Positions 42,594 through 53,072 of a stretch of 64,000 nucleotides of DNA are shown piece after piece (the stretch's first letter is position 1; each line of letters starts with the position of its first letter). This stretch comes from Mycobacterium sp. (GTDB lineage Bacteria; Actinomycetota; Actinomycetes; Mycobacteriales; Mycobacteriaceae). Location of the stretch: contig VEQY01000005.1 in the NCBI GenBank assembly GCA_018882965.1, forward strand, positions 1 through 64,000, given 5' to 3'. Position numbers and translations under genes: made by a program. Below the pieces are notes generated by a model, which worked only from the letters and a program-made list of their open reading frames with translations, was not told where the DNA came from and made no database searches.

Positions 42594-43412
42594 CTAGGTG
42601 TCGTCGGTGAAGACCGGCGGACGTTGCTCGGCGCGCGCGGCGACCGCCTCTTCGAAGTTGGCGGTGAGCAGGCGCACGTAGAGCTGCCCGAGGCCCTCGG
42701 CCTGCATATGCCCTTCCAGGGTACTGGCGTCGAGTCCGGTCCACAGCGTCCGCTTGGTGAGTTCAATGCCGGGCCGGGAGAACGCAGCGATCCGGGCGGC
42801 GATCTCGTAGCAGGTCGGCAGCACCTCTTCGGCGGGCACCTGGCGAGAGACCAGACCGATACGTTCGGCTTCCCCGGCGTCGACGTCGCGACCGGTGAGC
42901 ATGATCTCGAAGGCGCGCGACGACCCGATCGCCCGGGGCAACAGGTAGCTCAGCCCCAGCTCGCTGGCGGTCAGTCCGTTGTTGACCCCGGCGGCCCGGA
43001 AGTACGCATCGGCCGCAGCCACCCTTATGTCGGCGGCGAGGGCCAAGCACAGACCGCCGCCGATGGCCGCTCCGTTGACCGCGGCGATGATCGGCTGGTG
43101 CAGCCGGCGCATCGCCAGGATGATCTCGTCGAGCAGCTCCATCGAGCGCAGCGCGTGAGTCGCGCGGGTGAGGCCGGCGACGTGCGGTACCGACCCGGCG
43201 GACTTCTGGTCCGCACCCGAGGAGAAACCGCGGCCCGCGCCGGTCAGCACGACGACGCGCACATCGTTGTCATAGGTCAGCTCGGCCAGCGCCGCGCGCA
43301 ACGGCACCATGACGTCGAAGGCCATCGAATTCATCCGCTCGGGCCGGTTGAGTGTGATCAGGGCCACGTGCGGGCGGGGACGGTCGACGAGGACGAAATC
43401 CGAGTCGGTCAT
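42594..43412 (-). CDS. echA12: Enoyl-CoA hydratase/isomerase family protein EchA12
   Basis: A 272-residue crotonase-fold enzyme. The oxyanion-hole segments are SSGADQKS and GAAIGGGLCLALAADIRVA. One catalytic Glu position in the second block is not obvious, so hydratase activity is likely but not certain. Predicted to act on acyl-CoA intermediates of fatty-acid degradation. It follows trxA by 24 bases containing a palindrome. Corresponds to Rv1472. Confidence 0.9.
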   Translation of the reverse strand: MTDSDFVLVDRPRPHVALITLNRPERMNSMAFDVMVPLRAALAELTYDNDVRVVVLTGAGRGFSSGADQKSAGSVPHVAGLTRATHALRSMELLDEIILAMRRLHQPIIAAVNGAAIGGGLCLALAADIRVAAADAYFRAAGVNNGLTASELGLSYLLPRAIGSSRAFEIMLTGRDVDAGEAERIGLVSRQVPAEEVLPTCYEIAARIAAFSRPGIELTKRTLWTGLDASTLEGHMQAEGLGQLYVRLLTANFEEAVAARAEQRPPVFTDDT

Positions 43413-43416
43413 CGTT

Positions 43417-43432
43417 GCACGCTAGCGCGTGC
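43417..43432. promoter_or_regulatory. Perfect palindrome between trxA and echA12
   Basis: GCACGC-TAGC-GCGTGC, 6-base arms, fills most of the 24-base gap between the two genes. It could be an operator or a weak attenuator. Confidence 0.35.
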
Positions 43433-43436
43433 GGGT

Positions 43437-43808
43437 TCAGCTCCGCTGGTCCCCGGCTGACGAATTCTGGTTTGCCTCGGCGTCGACGTCGAAGTCGCGA
43501 ATCTGCGCGATCAGGGCGTCCAGCGCGGCCGGGGGCAGGGCGCCGGCCTGGTTGAACACCAGATGTCCTCGCTTGAAAGCCATCAGCGTGGGAATCGCGC
43601 GGATCGACGCCGCAGCGGCGAGCTGCTCCTGGGCCTCGGTGTCGACCTTGCCGAACACGATGTCGGGGTGCTTGTCCGAGGCCGCGGCGAAGGTGGGCGC
43701 GAAGGCGCGGCAGGGACCGCACCAGGACGCCCAGAAATCGACCAGCACGATGTCGTTGCCGTTGATGGTGTCGTTGAAGTCCTGCTCGGTGAGGTCACGG
43801 GTAGCCAT
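43437..43808 (-). CDS. trxA: Thioredoxin
   Basis: A 123-residue thioredoxin with the WCGPC redox motif (near residue 32) in DFWASWCGPCRAF and the cis-proline in IPTLMAF. The C-terminal tail is longer than in E. coli. ATG at 43808 starts directly at the fold. It corresponds to Rv1470, but its M. tuberculosis neighbour trxB1 is absent, so the reductase partner must be elsewhere. Confidence 0.95.
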   Translation of the reverse strand: MATRDLTEQDFNDTINGNDIVLVDFWASWCGPCRAFAPTFAAASDKHPDIVFGKVDTEAQEQLAAAASIRAIPTLMAFKRGHLVFNQAGALPPAALDALIAQIRDFDVDAEANQNSSAGDQRS

Positions 43809-43852
43809 GCCGGGTGCAACGCGCCGTGCGCCGCCGGTGTTCCCGCGGCGCT

Positions 43853-44194
43853 CTAGACGGTGAAGCCGAGGGCCCGAAGCTGTTCGCGGCCGTCCTCGGT
43901 GATCTTGTCCGGTCCCCAGGGCGGGTTCCACACCCAGTTGATCTTCACCCCGCTGACCAATCCGGCCCCGACCAGCGCGCCGAGGGTCTGGTCCTCGATC
44001 ACGTCGGTCAGTGGGCACGCCGCGGACGTGAGGGTCATGTCGATCAGCGCGACGGTTCCCGTCTCGGTCTTCTCCACATCGATTCCGTAGACCAGACCGA
44101 GATCGACGACATTGATCCCGAGTTCAGGATCGACCACGTCGTGCATCGCCTCCTGCAGGTCGGCCAGCAGCTCGTCGGACACCGTCTCGCTCAT
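43853..44194 (-). CDS. sufT: SufT-like DUF59 iron-sulfur assembly factor
   Basis: A 113-residue MIP18/DUF59 protein with the conserved DPELGINVVDLGLVYGI and TSAACPLTD cysteine. SufT proteins help mature Fe-S proteins and are the last gene of actinobacterial suf operons. ATG overlaps the sufU stop by 4 bases. Corresponds to Rv1466. Confidence 0.93.
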   Translation of the reverse strand: MSETVSDELLADLQEAMHDVVDPELGINVVDLGLVYGIDVEKTETGTVALIDMTLTSAACPLTDVIEDQTLGALVGAGLVSGVKINWVWNPPWGPDKITEDGREQLRALGFTV

Positions 44195-44634
44195 CGCCTC
44201 TCCTCCTGAACCCGCAACACCGCGTCCTTGAACGCCATCCAACCCAGCAGAGCGCACTTCACCCGGGCGGGGTAGCGCGACACTCCGGCAAAGGCGACGC
44301 CATCACCGAGCACATCCTCGTCGCCCTCGATCGTGCCCCGGGAGGAGACCATCTCCGTGAAGGCCGCGACGGTCTTGAGCGCGTCTCCCGCGGTCTGCCC
44401 GATGACCAGGTCGGTCAGTACCGAGGTGGCGGCCTGACTGATCGAACAGCCCTGCCCGTCGTAGGAGACATCGGTGACCCGGTCGTCCGCCAGGGCGACC
44501 CGCAGCGTCACCTCGTCGCCGCAGACCGGATTGGTGTGTGTGACCTCGGCGTCGAAGGGCACCCGCAGTCCGCGGTGGTGGGGGTGCTTGTAGTGATCGA
44601 GGATCACGTCCTGATAGATCTGTTCCAGCCGCAT
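44191..44634 (-). CDS. sufU: SufU zinc-dependent sulfur transfer protein
   Basis: A 147-residue IscU-like protein. Cys in NPVCGDE, GQGCSIS and VKCALLGW, with the Asp of GDE, form the zinc site, which receives persulfide sulfur from SufS. The 18-20 residue insert characteristic of SufU over IscU is present. Starts immediately at the sufS stop. Corresponds to Rv1465. Confidence 0.95.
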   Translation of the reverse strand: MRLEQIYQDVILDHYKHPHHRGLRVPFDAEVTHTNPVCGDEVTLRVALADDRVTDVSYDGQGCSISQAATSVLTDLVIGQTAGDALKTVAAFTEMVSSRGTIEGDEDVLGDGVAFAGVSRYPARVKCALLGWMAFKDAVLRVQEERR

Positions 44635-45903
<1,269 letters not shown>

Positions 45904-46689
45904 CTAGGACGGTGACGCCGTCGATGCCGCTGCCGGGCGCGAGGCGAAGCGCTCGTAGCCGTTCTCCTCGAGTTCGTCCGCCAGCTCCGGCCCGCCGGAC
46001 TCGACGATGCGGCCATCGACGAAAACGTGCACGAACTGGGGGCGGATGTAGCGCAGGATCCGGGTGTAGTGGGTGATCAGCAGTACCCCGGCATCTTCGG
46101 CCTCGGCGAACCGGTTGACTCCCTCACTGACGACGCGCAGCGCATCCACATCAAGGCCCGAGTCGGTCTCGTCGAGGATCGCGATCCGGGGCTTGAGCAA
46201 CCCGAGCTGCAGGATCTCGTGGCGCTTCTTCTCGCCGCCCGAGAAGCCCTCGTTCACGCTGCGTTCGGCGAACTGCGGATCGATGTCGAGGTCGGCCATC
46301 GCCGCCTTGACCTCCTTGACCCATTGCCTCAGCTTGGGCGCCTCGCCGCGAACCGCTGTCGCGGCCGTGCGCAGGAAGTTCGACATCGACACCCCGGGTA
46401 CCTCCACCGGGTACTGCATCGCCAGGAACAACCCGGCCCGCGCACGCTCGTCGACGCTCATCTCCAGGACATCGCGGCCGTCGAGGGTGATCGTTCCGGA
46501 GGAGACCCGATACTTGGGGTGTCCGGCGATGGCGTAGGACAGCGTCGACTTACCCGAACCGTTGGGGCCCATCACGGCGTGGATCTCGCCGGACTTCACG
46601 GTCAGGGTGACGCCTTTGAGGATCTCCTTCTCGGCGCCATCCGCGTTCGCGACACAGACGTGCAGATCCCTGATATCCAGCGTGCTCAT
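45904..46689 (-). CDS. sufC: SufC ATPase of the SufBCD scaffold
   Basis: A 261-residue ABC ATPase: Walker A GPNGSGKST, signature FSGGEKKR and Walker B AILDETDSGLD (the Suf-specific form). It drives conformational change of the SufBD scaffold. ATG overlaps the sufD stop (ATGA). Corresponds to Rv1463. Confidence 0.97.
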   Translation of the reverse strand: MSTLDIRDLHVCVANADGAEKEILKGVTLTVKSGEIHAVMGPNGSGKSTLSYAIAGHPKYRVSSGTITLDGRDVLEMSVDERARAGLFLAMQYPVEVPGVSMSNFLRTAATAVRGEAPKLRQWVKEVKAAMADLDIDPQFAERSVNEGFSGGEKKRHEILQLGLLKPRIAILDETDSGLDVDALRVVSEGVNRFAEAEDAGVLLITHYTRILRYIRPQFVHVFVDGRIVESGGPELADELEENGYERFASRPAAASTASPS

Positions 46690-47909
46690 GAGGCCCTCGA
46701 TTCGGTGATGGACAGCTCGTTTTCAATCGCTTCGGTCAGGCGGTCGCGGATCTGCTCGACGCCGATCCTGGAGATGATCTCGCCGAAGAATCCGCGGACC
46801 ACCAGCCGGCGGGCCAGGTCCTCGGGGATTCCCCGCGACCGCAGATAGAACAGTTGCTCGTCGTCGAACCGGCCGGTGGCGCTGGCGTGCCCGGCGCCGA
46901 TGATCTCACCGGTCTCGATCTCGAGGTTGGGCACCGAGTCGGCGCGGGCGCCGTCGGTGAGCAGCAGGTTGCGGTTGACCTCGAAAGTGTCGGTCCCGGT
47001 GGCCTCGGCACGGATCAGCACGTCGCCCACCCACACCGAGCGGGCATCGGGCTTCCTTGAATCCGGCCCGCTTGAATCCGACCCGGTTGAATCCGGCTCG
47101 CCCTGCAGCGCCCCCTTGTAGAGCACGTTCGACCGGCAGTCGGGCTTGGCGTGGTCGACCAGCAGACGCGACTCGAGATGCTGGCCGGCGTCGGCGAAGT
47201 AGAGGCCGAGCATTTCGGCGTCCCCGCCGGCGCCGCCGAACCGCACGGTGGCCGACAACCGCACCAGATCCCCGCCGAGCATCACCGCGACGTGGCGCAG
47301 CACCGAGTCCTTGCCCAGGCTCGCGTGGTGAGCGCTGACGTGAACCATGTCGTCGGCCCAGTCGGCCACCCAGACCACGGTCAGCCGAGCCGCGTCGGCG
47401 ACGACGAGCTCGACATTGTCGGCGTAGGTTCCCCCGCCGCGCAGATCCACGACCACCACGGCATCCGCTAGCTCCTCGGCACGGATCTGCAGATGCCCGT
47501 AGGCGATCCGCTCGGCGCCGGGGCCGGTCACGACAACCTCGATCGGCACGGCGGTCTGCACGCTTCGGCCGATCGTGATGATGGTCGCCGTCTCAAAGGC
47601 CGAGAAAGCCTGGGCGGCAACCCGATCGGCCGGTACCCCGCCCTGACCCAGCCGTGAGTCATCCCGGCCGACCGTCTCGACGGTGACGCCGTCGCACGCC
47701 GCGACCTCGATCCGAGCGGTGCCGTCGGGCTTTGCCGAGCCGTTGTGCAGACCACGAAGCCGGCGCAACGGGGTGAACCGCCACAGTTCGTCACGACCAC
47801 CCGGGACTTCGAACGCGTCGACGTCGAATGAGGCGAACTGCTCACCTTTGGTGGCCGAGGCCAATGCAGACCTCTCGGACCCCTCGAGTGCCCCCTGCAG
47901 GTTGCTCAT
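46686..47909 (-). CDS. sufD: SufD scaffold subunit with a repeat-expanded loop
   Basis: A 407-residue SufB/SufD-fold protein: N-terminal [11 protein letters not shown] block, beta-helix core and the C-terminal [19 protein letters not shown] block typical of SufD. It pairs with SufB to build the cluster. Near residue 270-285 a Ser/Asp/Pro-rich insert is encoded by a three-copy 15-base tandem repeat. ATG overlaps the sufB stop by 4 bases. Corresponds to Rv1462. Confidence 0.95.
   Translation of the reverse strand: MSNLQGALEGSERSALASATKGEQFASFDVDAFEVPGGRDELWRFTPLRRLRGLHNGSAKPDGTARIEVAACDGVTVETVGRDDSRLGQGGVPADRVAAQAFSAFETATIITIGRSVQTAVPIEVVVTGPGAERIAYGHLQIRAEELADAVVVVDLRGGGTYADNVELVVADAARLTVVWVADWADDMVHVSAHHASLGKDSVLRHVAVMLGGDLVRLSATVRFGGAGGDAEMLGLYFADAGQHLESRLLVDHAKPDCRSNVLYKGALQGEPDSTGSDSSGPDSRKPDARSVWVGDVLIRAEATGTDTFEVNRNLLLTDGARADSVPNLEIETGEIIGAGHASATGRFDDEQLFYLRSRGIPEDLARRLVVRGFFGEIISRIGVEQIRDRLTEAIENELSITESRAS
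47057..47101 (-). repeat. 15-base tandem repeat (3 copies) inside sufD
   Basis: Three imperfect copies of a 15-base unit begin at 47057, 47072 and 47087, encoding in frame five-residue units of the form x-P/S-D-S-x. Frame-preserving, so copy number could vary without breaking the gene. Confidence 0.85.
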
Positions 47910-50473
47910 CCGACCGCGCCCTCCATCTGCAGTTCGATGAGCCGGTTGAGCTCCAGCGCGTACTCCATCGGCAGTTCCTTGGCGATCGGCTCGACGAACC
48001 CACGCACCACCATCGCCATCGCCTCGTCCTCGGTCAGGCCGCGGCTCATCAGGTAGAACATCTGATCCTCGCTGACCTTGGAGACGGTCGCCTCGTGCCC
48101 CATCGTCACGTCGTCCTCGCGGATGTCGACGTAGGGGTAGGTGTCGCTGCGGCTGACCGTGTCGACCAGCAGCGCGTCGCACTTCACGCTTGACTTCGAG
48201 CCGTGCGCGCCCTTGTTGACCTGAACCAGACCCCGGTAGGAAGCCCGGCCGCCGCCGCGGGCCACCGATTTCGAGACGATGTTGCTCGACGTGTTCGGCG
48301 CGAGATGGAGCATCTTGGCGCCGGTGTCCTGATGCTGGCCCTCACCCGCGAAGGCGAGCGAGAGCACCTCGCCCTTGGCGTGCTCGCCGGTCATCCACAC
48401 CGCCGGATACTTCATCGTCACCTTGGAGCCGATGTTCCCGTCGACCCATTCCATCGTGGCCCCGGCCTCGGCGCGGGCACGCTTGGTGACGAGGTTGTAG
48501 ACGTTGTTCGACCAGTTCTGGATCGTCGTGTACCGCACCCGCGCATGGGGTTTGACGATGATCTCGACCACAGCCGAGTGCAGCGAGTCGCTCTTGTAGA
48601 TCGGAGCGGTACACCCCTCCACGTAGTGGATGTAGGACCCCTCGTCGGCGATGATCAACGTCCGCTCGAACTGCCCCATGTTCTCGGTGTTGATCCGGAA
48701 GTAGGCCTGCAGCGGGATGTCGACGTGCACGCCAGGGGGCACGTAGATGAAGGACCCACCCGACCACACCGCGGTATTGAGCGCGGAGAACTTGTTGTCG
48801 CCGGCCGGGATGACCGTGCCGAAGTACTGCTGGAAAAGCTCCGGATGCTCCTTGAGGCCGGTGTCGGTATCGAGGAAGATGACGCCCTGGGCCTCCAGAT
48901 CTTCGCGGATCTGGTGGTACACCACCTCGGAGTTGTGCACCACCAAGCCTTCGGCGAGGAAGTTGTGCGGACCGTCGACCTCGATGTCATAAACCGGTTC
49001 GACTTCGTAGGGCTGGATTGCCGTCACACGCTCGAAGCCGAGCCACTCGTTGGTGTGAGCGCGCAGGGTCGTCCCGTGGGCACCGTTGGAGGTGTGAACA
49101 TAGGCCCGCCGTCCGAAGCGGCTGGTCCGCTTGGGGTTACGGCATCCGAGTCGCTCGAACTCCCCGGAAATGCCGAGCCGCCATGCGGTTTGGATGCGCT
49201 CGGGGGCGTGGCGGTAGGGCTGGGTGAAGGACCACGGGCCACCCGGCCGCAGTCCGCACAGCTCCGAGAGTTCGCGGGCCTGGCGGATCAGCGTCTCGTT
49301 GGCGGAGGTGAGCATGATCGATCCGCTGACCTCGGGCTGAACGTACCCGTCGGCGTCGACCCAGCCGCCGAGGAAAGCCAGTCGCTGGTCGACCGGAATC
49401 GAGAAGACCCAGTCCGGAACGCGCTTGGTCAGCGACAGTCCCGCGAAGCCCACCTCGGCGATCCATTCAGTCAGCGCCTTGGAGTTGACCACCACCCGGT
49501 ACTCGTCGGCCTCAATGCAGCGCAGGCCGAACAACTCACCGATGACCCGGGACAACTCGGCCCGAAGTTCGGTGTCGGTCGCGGGGATGGCGAACTGCAC
49601 GCGGTAGGTCCTGCTCGACAGGTGCAGATTCCCGTCACCGATGTACAGACCGAGGAGCCACATCAGATCGACCGTGCTCTGAGCGGGGCTGCGCAACCCC
49701 GGCACGGCCGGCAGCCGGGAGGGAGAGCCGAAGTCGGGAATCTGCCGCGGCACCGCGATGAAATCCCCCGGCGTGATCTCACCGACGGTCACCCAGCGTC
49801 GTGCGTAGCGGGCCCGCTGCCGACCGGGCCTCCGTTCATCGCGCAGTACTAGCAACGGGTGGTTGTCGGTCGCGCGGAGACTGTGTCGCGCCGTCGTCAC
49901 CGTGTACGTCAGCTTGGTGTCGGTCTGAGCAGCCGACCTTACCGGGACCACGACGAATCGCTCGCCCGCTTCGTCGTAGGCGAAAACACTGTCGCCCCGG
50001 GCGATCTCCTTGATCGGAATCTGACCGCGGTTCGCGGTCCAGACCAGGGTGTCACCGGCTAGACATTCGTACTGAGCCGCCACCCCGGCCACCAGACGCT
50101 GCTTCTCCGCCTCCGGAATGCCGAGCCGGTCATAGGTCCGCTTGATGTCCTCGGGCAGTTCCTCCCAGGAGGCCGCCTGCTTCTCGGTGGAGCGCACGAA
50201 GTACTTGATGTTGTCGAAGTCGATGCCGCCCAGGTCGGATCCCCAGTTCGGCATCGGCTTCTTCTCGAAGGTGCGCAGAGCTTTGAGCCGAACGTCGAGC
50301 ATCCACTCCGGCTCGTTCTTCTTCGCCGAGATGTCGCGCACGACCGCTTCGGAGAGACCCCGCTTCGCGCTGGCGCCGGCATCGTCGGAGTCCGCCCAGC
50401 CGTAGCCGTACCGGCCCAGCGAGGCGATGGTCTCCTCCTGGGTGAGGGGTTGGGTCTCCGGGGTGGTCGTCAT
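47906..50473 (-). CDS. sufB: SufB scaffold protein interrupted by an intein
   Basis: The 855-codon gene encodes a 477-residue SufB after removal of a 378-residue intein. The N-extein (136 residues) ends AAQYE and the C-extein begins SEVVYHQ. The C-extein has the SufB blocks [13 protein letters not shown] and the terminal [18 protein letters not shown]. SufB, with SufC and SufD, is the site of [Fe-S] assembly. Insertion is at the same site as the M. tuberculosis SufB intein (Rv1461). ATG at 50473 overlaps the sufR stop by 4 bases. Splicing is required for any SufB function. Confidence 0.97.
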   Translation of the reverse strand: MTTTPETQPLTQEETIASLGRYGYGWADSDDAGASAKRGLSEAVVRDISAKKNEPEWMLDVRLKALRTFEKKPMPNWGSDLGGIDFDNIKYFVRSTEKQAASWEELPEDIKRTYDRLGIPEAEKQRLVAGVAAQYECLAGDTLVWTANRGQIPIKEIARGDSVFAYDEAGERFVVVPVRSAAQTDTKLTYTVTTARHSLRATDNHPLLVLRDERRPGRQRARYARRWVTVGEITPGDFIAVPRQIPDFGSPSRLPAVPGLRSPAQSTVDLMWLLGLYIGDGNLHLSSRTYRVQFAIPATDTELRAELSRVIGELFGLRCIEADEYRVVVNSKALTEWIAEVGFAGLSLTKRVPDWVFSIPVDQRLAFLGGWVDADGYVQPEVSGSIMLTSANETLIRQARELSELCGLRPGGPWSFTQPYRHAPERIQTAWRLGISGEFERLGCRNPKRTSRFGRRAYVHTSNGAHGTTLRAHTNEWLGFERVTAIQPYEVEPVYDIEVDGPHNFLAEGLVVHNSEVVYHQIREDLEAQGVIFLDTDTGLKEHPELFQQYFGTVIPAGDNKFSALNTAVWSGGSFIYVPPGVHVDIPLQAYFRINTENMGQFERTLIIADEGSYIHYVEGCTAPIYKSDSLHSAVVEIIVKPHARVRYTTIQNWSNNVYNLVTKRARAEAGATMEWVDGNIGSKVTMKYPAVWMTGEHAKGEVLSLAFAGEGQHQDTGAKMLHLAPNTSSNIVSKSVARGGGRASYRGLVQVNKGAHGSKSSVKCDALLVDTVSRSDTYPYVDIREDDVTMGHEATVSKVSEDQMFYLMSRGLTEDEAMAMVVRGFVEPIAKELPMEYALELNRLIELQMEGAVG
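48932..50065 (-). mobile_element. SufB intein with LAGLIDADG homing-endonuclease domain
   Basis: The intein starts with Cys137 (CLAGDTLVW) and ends VVHN before an extein Ser. The splicing block B TDNHPLL and the penultimate His-Asn are intact. The central domain has two LAGLIDADG-type motifs, LGLYIGDGN and LGGWVDADG, both with their catalytic Asp, so the endonuclease may still be active. Confidence 0.93.
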
Positions 50474-51243
50474 GCCGACGCTCCTTTGCCTGGGGTCTCT
50501 CGGGGGGCTTCTTGCGGGGGATCTTGTACGGGGCCCGGCGCATCATCGCGCTGGATCTGCAGTGGCACATGGGTGGTGCAGGCGCAGTCGCCGTTGACGA
50601 TCGAGGCCAGCAGTTGCACGTGGGTGCCGACGACCTCGGAGATGGCCTGCTGCTCGGCCTCGCACAGTTCGGGGAACTCCTCGGCGACATGTGAGACCGG
50701 GCAGTGATGCTGGCAGATCTCGATGCCCTGGATCGGGCCGCCCACCCGGGTGGCGGTCGTGGCGTAGCCGGCCCGGGTCAGCGCGTCGGCGACCCGGTCA
50801 GCGGCCGCCTCGACGGCGCGGTCGTCCTGGGACTCCGCCGCGGGTACGTCGGCCAGGATCGCGTCGACGCGCCGGCGTGCGAACGCGCGCACCGCCTCGT
50901 CGCCACCGAGCTCGCGAAGCTGGCGCATCGCGGCCGAGGCGAGGTCGTCGTAGCTGTGCTCCAGCTTCTCCCGGCCCGCCGCGGTCAGCCGGTAGCGCTT
51001 GGCAGGCCGGCCGCGACCGCCCTGCTGCCAGGCCGCGGCCGGGTTGGCCTCGGCGTCACCCCCCTCGACCAGGGCGTCGAGGTGCCGGCGCACCCCGGCA
51101 GCCGAGATCTCCAGCCGGCGGCCGATCTCGGCTGCCGTGATCGAGCCGGACTCCAGCAGCAGGCGCACGATCGCCCGTCGGGTCCGGCCGTCCGGCGCCG
51201 AGACCGCGGCAGGCACCGGGGATTCGTCGGCCACGATTTTCAC
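50470..51243 (-). CDS. sufR: SufR Fe-S-sensing transcriptional regulator of the suf operon
   Basis: About 257 residues. An N-terminal winged helix ([24 protein letters not shown]) is followed by a C-terminal cluster-binding domain with cysteines in [13 protein letters not shown] and GDCAC. SufR carries a [4Fe-4S] cluster and represses suf when iron-sulfur supply is sufficient. It heads the sufR-B-D-C-S-U-T operon. GTG 51243 is preferred; no Shine-Dalgarno is evident. An ACAC/GTGT inverted repeat lies 1 base upstream of it. Corresponds to Rv1460. Confidence 0.93.
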   Translation of the reverse strand: MKIVADESPVPAAVSAPDGRTRRAIVRLLLESGSITAAEIGRRLEISAAGVRRHLDALVEGGDAEANPAAAWQQGGRGRPAKRYRLTAAGREKLEHSYDDLASAAMRQLRELGGDEAVRAFARRRVDAILADVPAAESQDDRAVEAAADRVADALTRAGYATTATRVGGPIQGIEICQHHCPVSHVAEEFPELCEAEQQAISEVVGTHVQLLASIVNGDCACTTHVPLQIQRDDAPGPVQDPPQEAPRETPGKGASA

Positions 51244-51244
51244 A

Positions 51245-51254
51245 ACACCAGTGT
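51245..51254. promoter_or_regulatory. Inverted repeat at the sufR start, autoregulatory operator candidate
   Basis: ACAC-CA-GTGT is a short perfect inverted repeat abutting the sufR start and overlapping a -10-like sequence. This is where a self-repressing SufR would be expected to bind. Confidence 0.4.
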
Positions 51255-51344
51255 GACGCAATTCGGCGGGCGGGTCTAGCAAGGCCACCCTCACCTGGCC
51301 GGCGCCCAGACGGGGCGTCCGCCGCATCGTCGGCATGCCGAAGT

Positions 51345-51350
51345 TAGAGT
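51345..51350 (+). promoter_or_regulatory. Candidate -10 element for a leaderless mptB transcript
   Basis: TAGAGT, six bases, then GTG 51357. No Shine-Dalgarno. Divergent from sufR. Confidence 0.5.
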
Positions 51351-51356
51351 TCAGTC

Positions 51357-53072
51357 GTGGCTGCCCGCCAGCTCTCCCTCAGCTCGTCCATCGCCAGCTG
51401 GCACGGCGACGAACGGACCGTCGGCTCGCCGCTCAACGAACCCGAGCTGCGCGCCATGCGGCGCACCAGGCTTTTCGGCGCCACCGGCACGGTGCTGATG
51501 GGCATCGGAGCCCTGGGCGCCGGCGCGCGGCCGGTGATCCAGGACCCCACCTTCGGCGTGCGGCTGCTCAACCTGCCCTCGCGCATCCAGACCGTCTCAC
51601 TGACGATGACCACGACCGGGGCGGTGATGATGGCTCTGGCCTGGCTGATGCTGGGCCGCTTCGCCCTCGGGCCGCGCCGGATGACCCGCAGCCAGCTCGA
51701 CCGGACGCTGCTGCTGTGGATGCTGCCGCTGCTGATCGCACCTCCGATGTACAGCAAGGACGTCTACTCCTACCTCGCACAGAGCGAGATCGCCCGTAAC
51801 GGCCTGGACCCCTACCGGGTCGGGCCCGCACCCGGACTCGGCCTCGACCACGTGTTCACCTCCTCGGTGCCGAGCCTGTGGCGGGAGACACCCGCGCCCT
51901 ACGGACCGCTGTTCCTGTGGATCGGCGAGGGCATCTCGGCCCTGACGGGACAGAACATCGTCGCCGCGGTGCTCTGCCACCGGGTCGTGGTGCTCGTCGG
52001 GGTCGGGCTGATCGTGTGGGCGGTGCCCCGCCTGGCCCGGCGCTGCGGGGTCGCCGAGGTGACCGCGCTGTGGCTGGGCGCGGCCAACCCGCTGCTGCTG
52101 ATGCATCTGGTCGCCGGCATCCACAACGAGGCGCTGATGCTGGGTCTGATGCTCACCGGCACCGAGCTCGCGCTGCGCGGAATCGGCAGCGACCGGCCAC
52201 TGCTGCCCCGGCCGCCGCGCTGGCCGCACACCCGGGCCCAATGGTCGGGGTGGATGCCCGCGGCCATGCTCATCGCCGGGACCGTGTTGATCGCGCTGTC
52301 CTCCCAGGTGAAGCTGCCCGGACTGCTGGCCTTGGGCTTCACCGCGATGGCGCTGGCCAACCGCTGGGGCGGAACGCTCAAGGCGTTCCTGTCGGCCGGC
52401 GCGCTGAGCGGGTCGGTGGCGCTGGCGGTGATGGCGCTGATCGGCTGGGCCAGCGGGCTGGGATTCGGCTGGCTGTTCACCCTGGGCACCGCCAACGTCG
52501 TGCGCAGTTGGATGTCGCCGCCGACGTTGCTGGCGCTGGGCACCGGTCAGGTGGGCATCCTGCTCGGGCTGGGCGACCACACCACCGCGATGCTGTCGCT
52601 GACCCGCGCGATCGGCGTCGTGATCATCGCGATCACGGTGAGCTGGCTGCTGCTGGCGGTGCTGCGGGGCCGGCTGAACCCCGTCGGCGGTCTGGGCGTC
52701 GCGCTGGGGGCCACCGTGCTGCTGTTCCCGGTCGTGCAGCCCTGGTATCTGCTCTGGGCCATCATCCCGCTGGCGGCCTGGGCGACCCGGCCCCGGTTCC
52801 GTATCGCGGTGATCGTGGTGAGCCTGGTCGTCGGCATCTTCGGGCCGACCGCCAACGGCGACCGCTTCGCACTTTTCCAGATCCTCGACGCCACCCTGGC
52901 CAGCACCGTGATCGTGCTGCTGCTGATCGCGCTGACCCTCAACCGGCTGCCGTGGCGTTACGTGCCCGGCACCGACGAGCGCTACAGCGGGCAGCGACCG
53001 GACCCACAGCCGAGCGCGGCCGCGCCGGCGACGGCAGTACCCGCGCCGAACGCCTACGCGGAGTCCCCGTGA
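51357..53072 (+). CDS. mptB: Alpha-(1->6)-mannosyltransferase MptB (GT-C)
   Basis: A 571-residue membrane protein with about 13 helices and the GT-C acidic motif in MYSKDVYSYLAQ near residue 139-150. It uses polyprenyl-phosphate mannose to extend the alpha-1,6-mannan core of lipomannan; the family is defined by Corynebacterium MptB and Rv1459c. The tail is Pro/Ala-rich. Leaderless GTG start. Its stop overlaps the ABC ATPase start (GTGA), tying it to the exporter genes. Confidence 0.93.
   Translation: MAARQLSLSSSIASWHGDERTVGSPLNEPELRAMRRTRLFGATGTVLMGIGALGAGARPVIQDPTFGVRLLNLPSRIQTVSLTMTTTGAVMMALAWLMLGRFALGPRRMTRSQLDRTLLLWMLPLLIAPPMYSKDVYSYLAQSEIARNGLDPYRVGPAPGLGLDHVFTSSVPSLWRETPAPYGPLFLWIGEGISALTGQNIVAAVLCHRVVVLVGVGLIVWAVPRLARRCGVAEVTALWLGAANPLLLMHLVAGIHNEALMLGLMLTGTELALRGIGSDRPLLPRPPRWPHTRAQWSGWMPAAMLIAGTVLIALSSQVKLPGLLALGFTAMALANRWGGTLKAFLSAGALSGSVALAVMALIGWASGLGFGWLFTLGTANVVRSWMSPPTLLALGTGQVGILLGLGDHTTAMLSLTRAIGVVIIAITVSWLLLAVLRGRLNPVGGLGVALGATVLLFPVVQPWYLLWAIIPLAAWATRPRFRIAVIVVSLVVGIFGPTANGDRFALFQILDATLASTVIVLLLIALTLNRLPWRYVPGTDERYSGQRPDPQPSAAAPATAVPAPNAYAESP

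Noticed and set aside
40824..43460. An 878-codon plus-strand frame opposite the ABC-F and echA12 genes
   Set aside because: High GC creates long antisense frames; the minus-strand proteins are unmistakable and the plus frame has no family resemblance.
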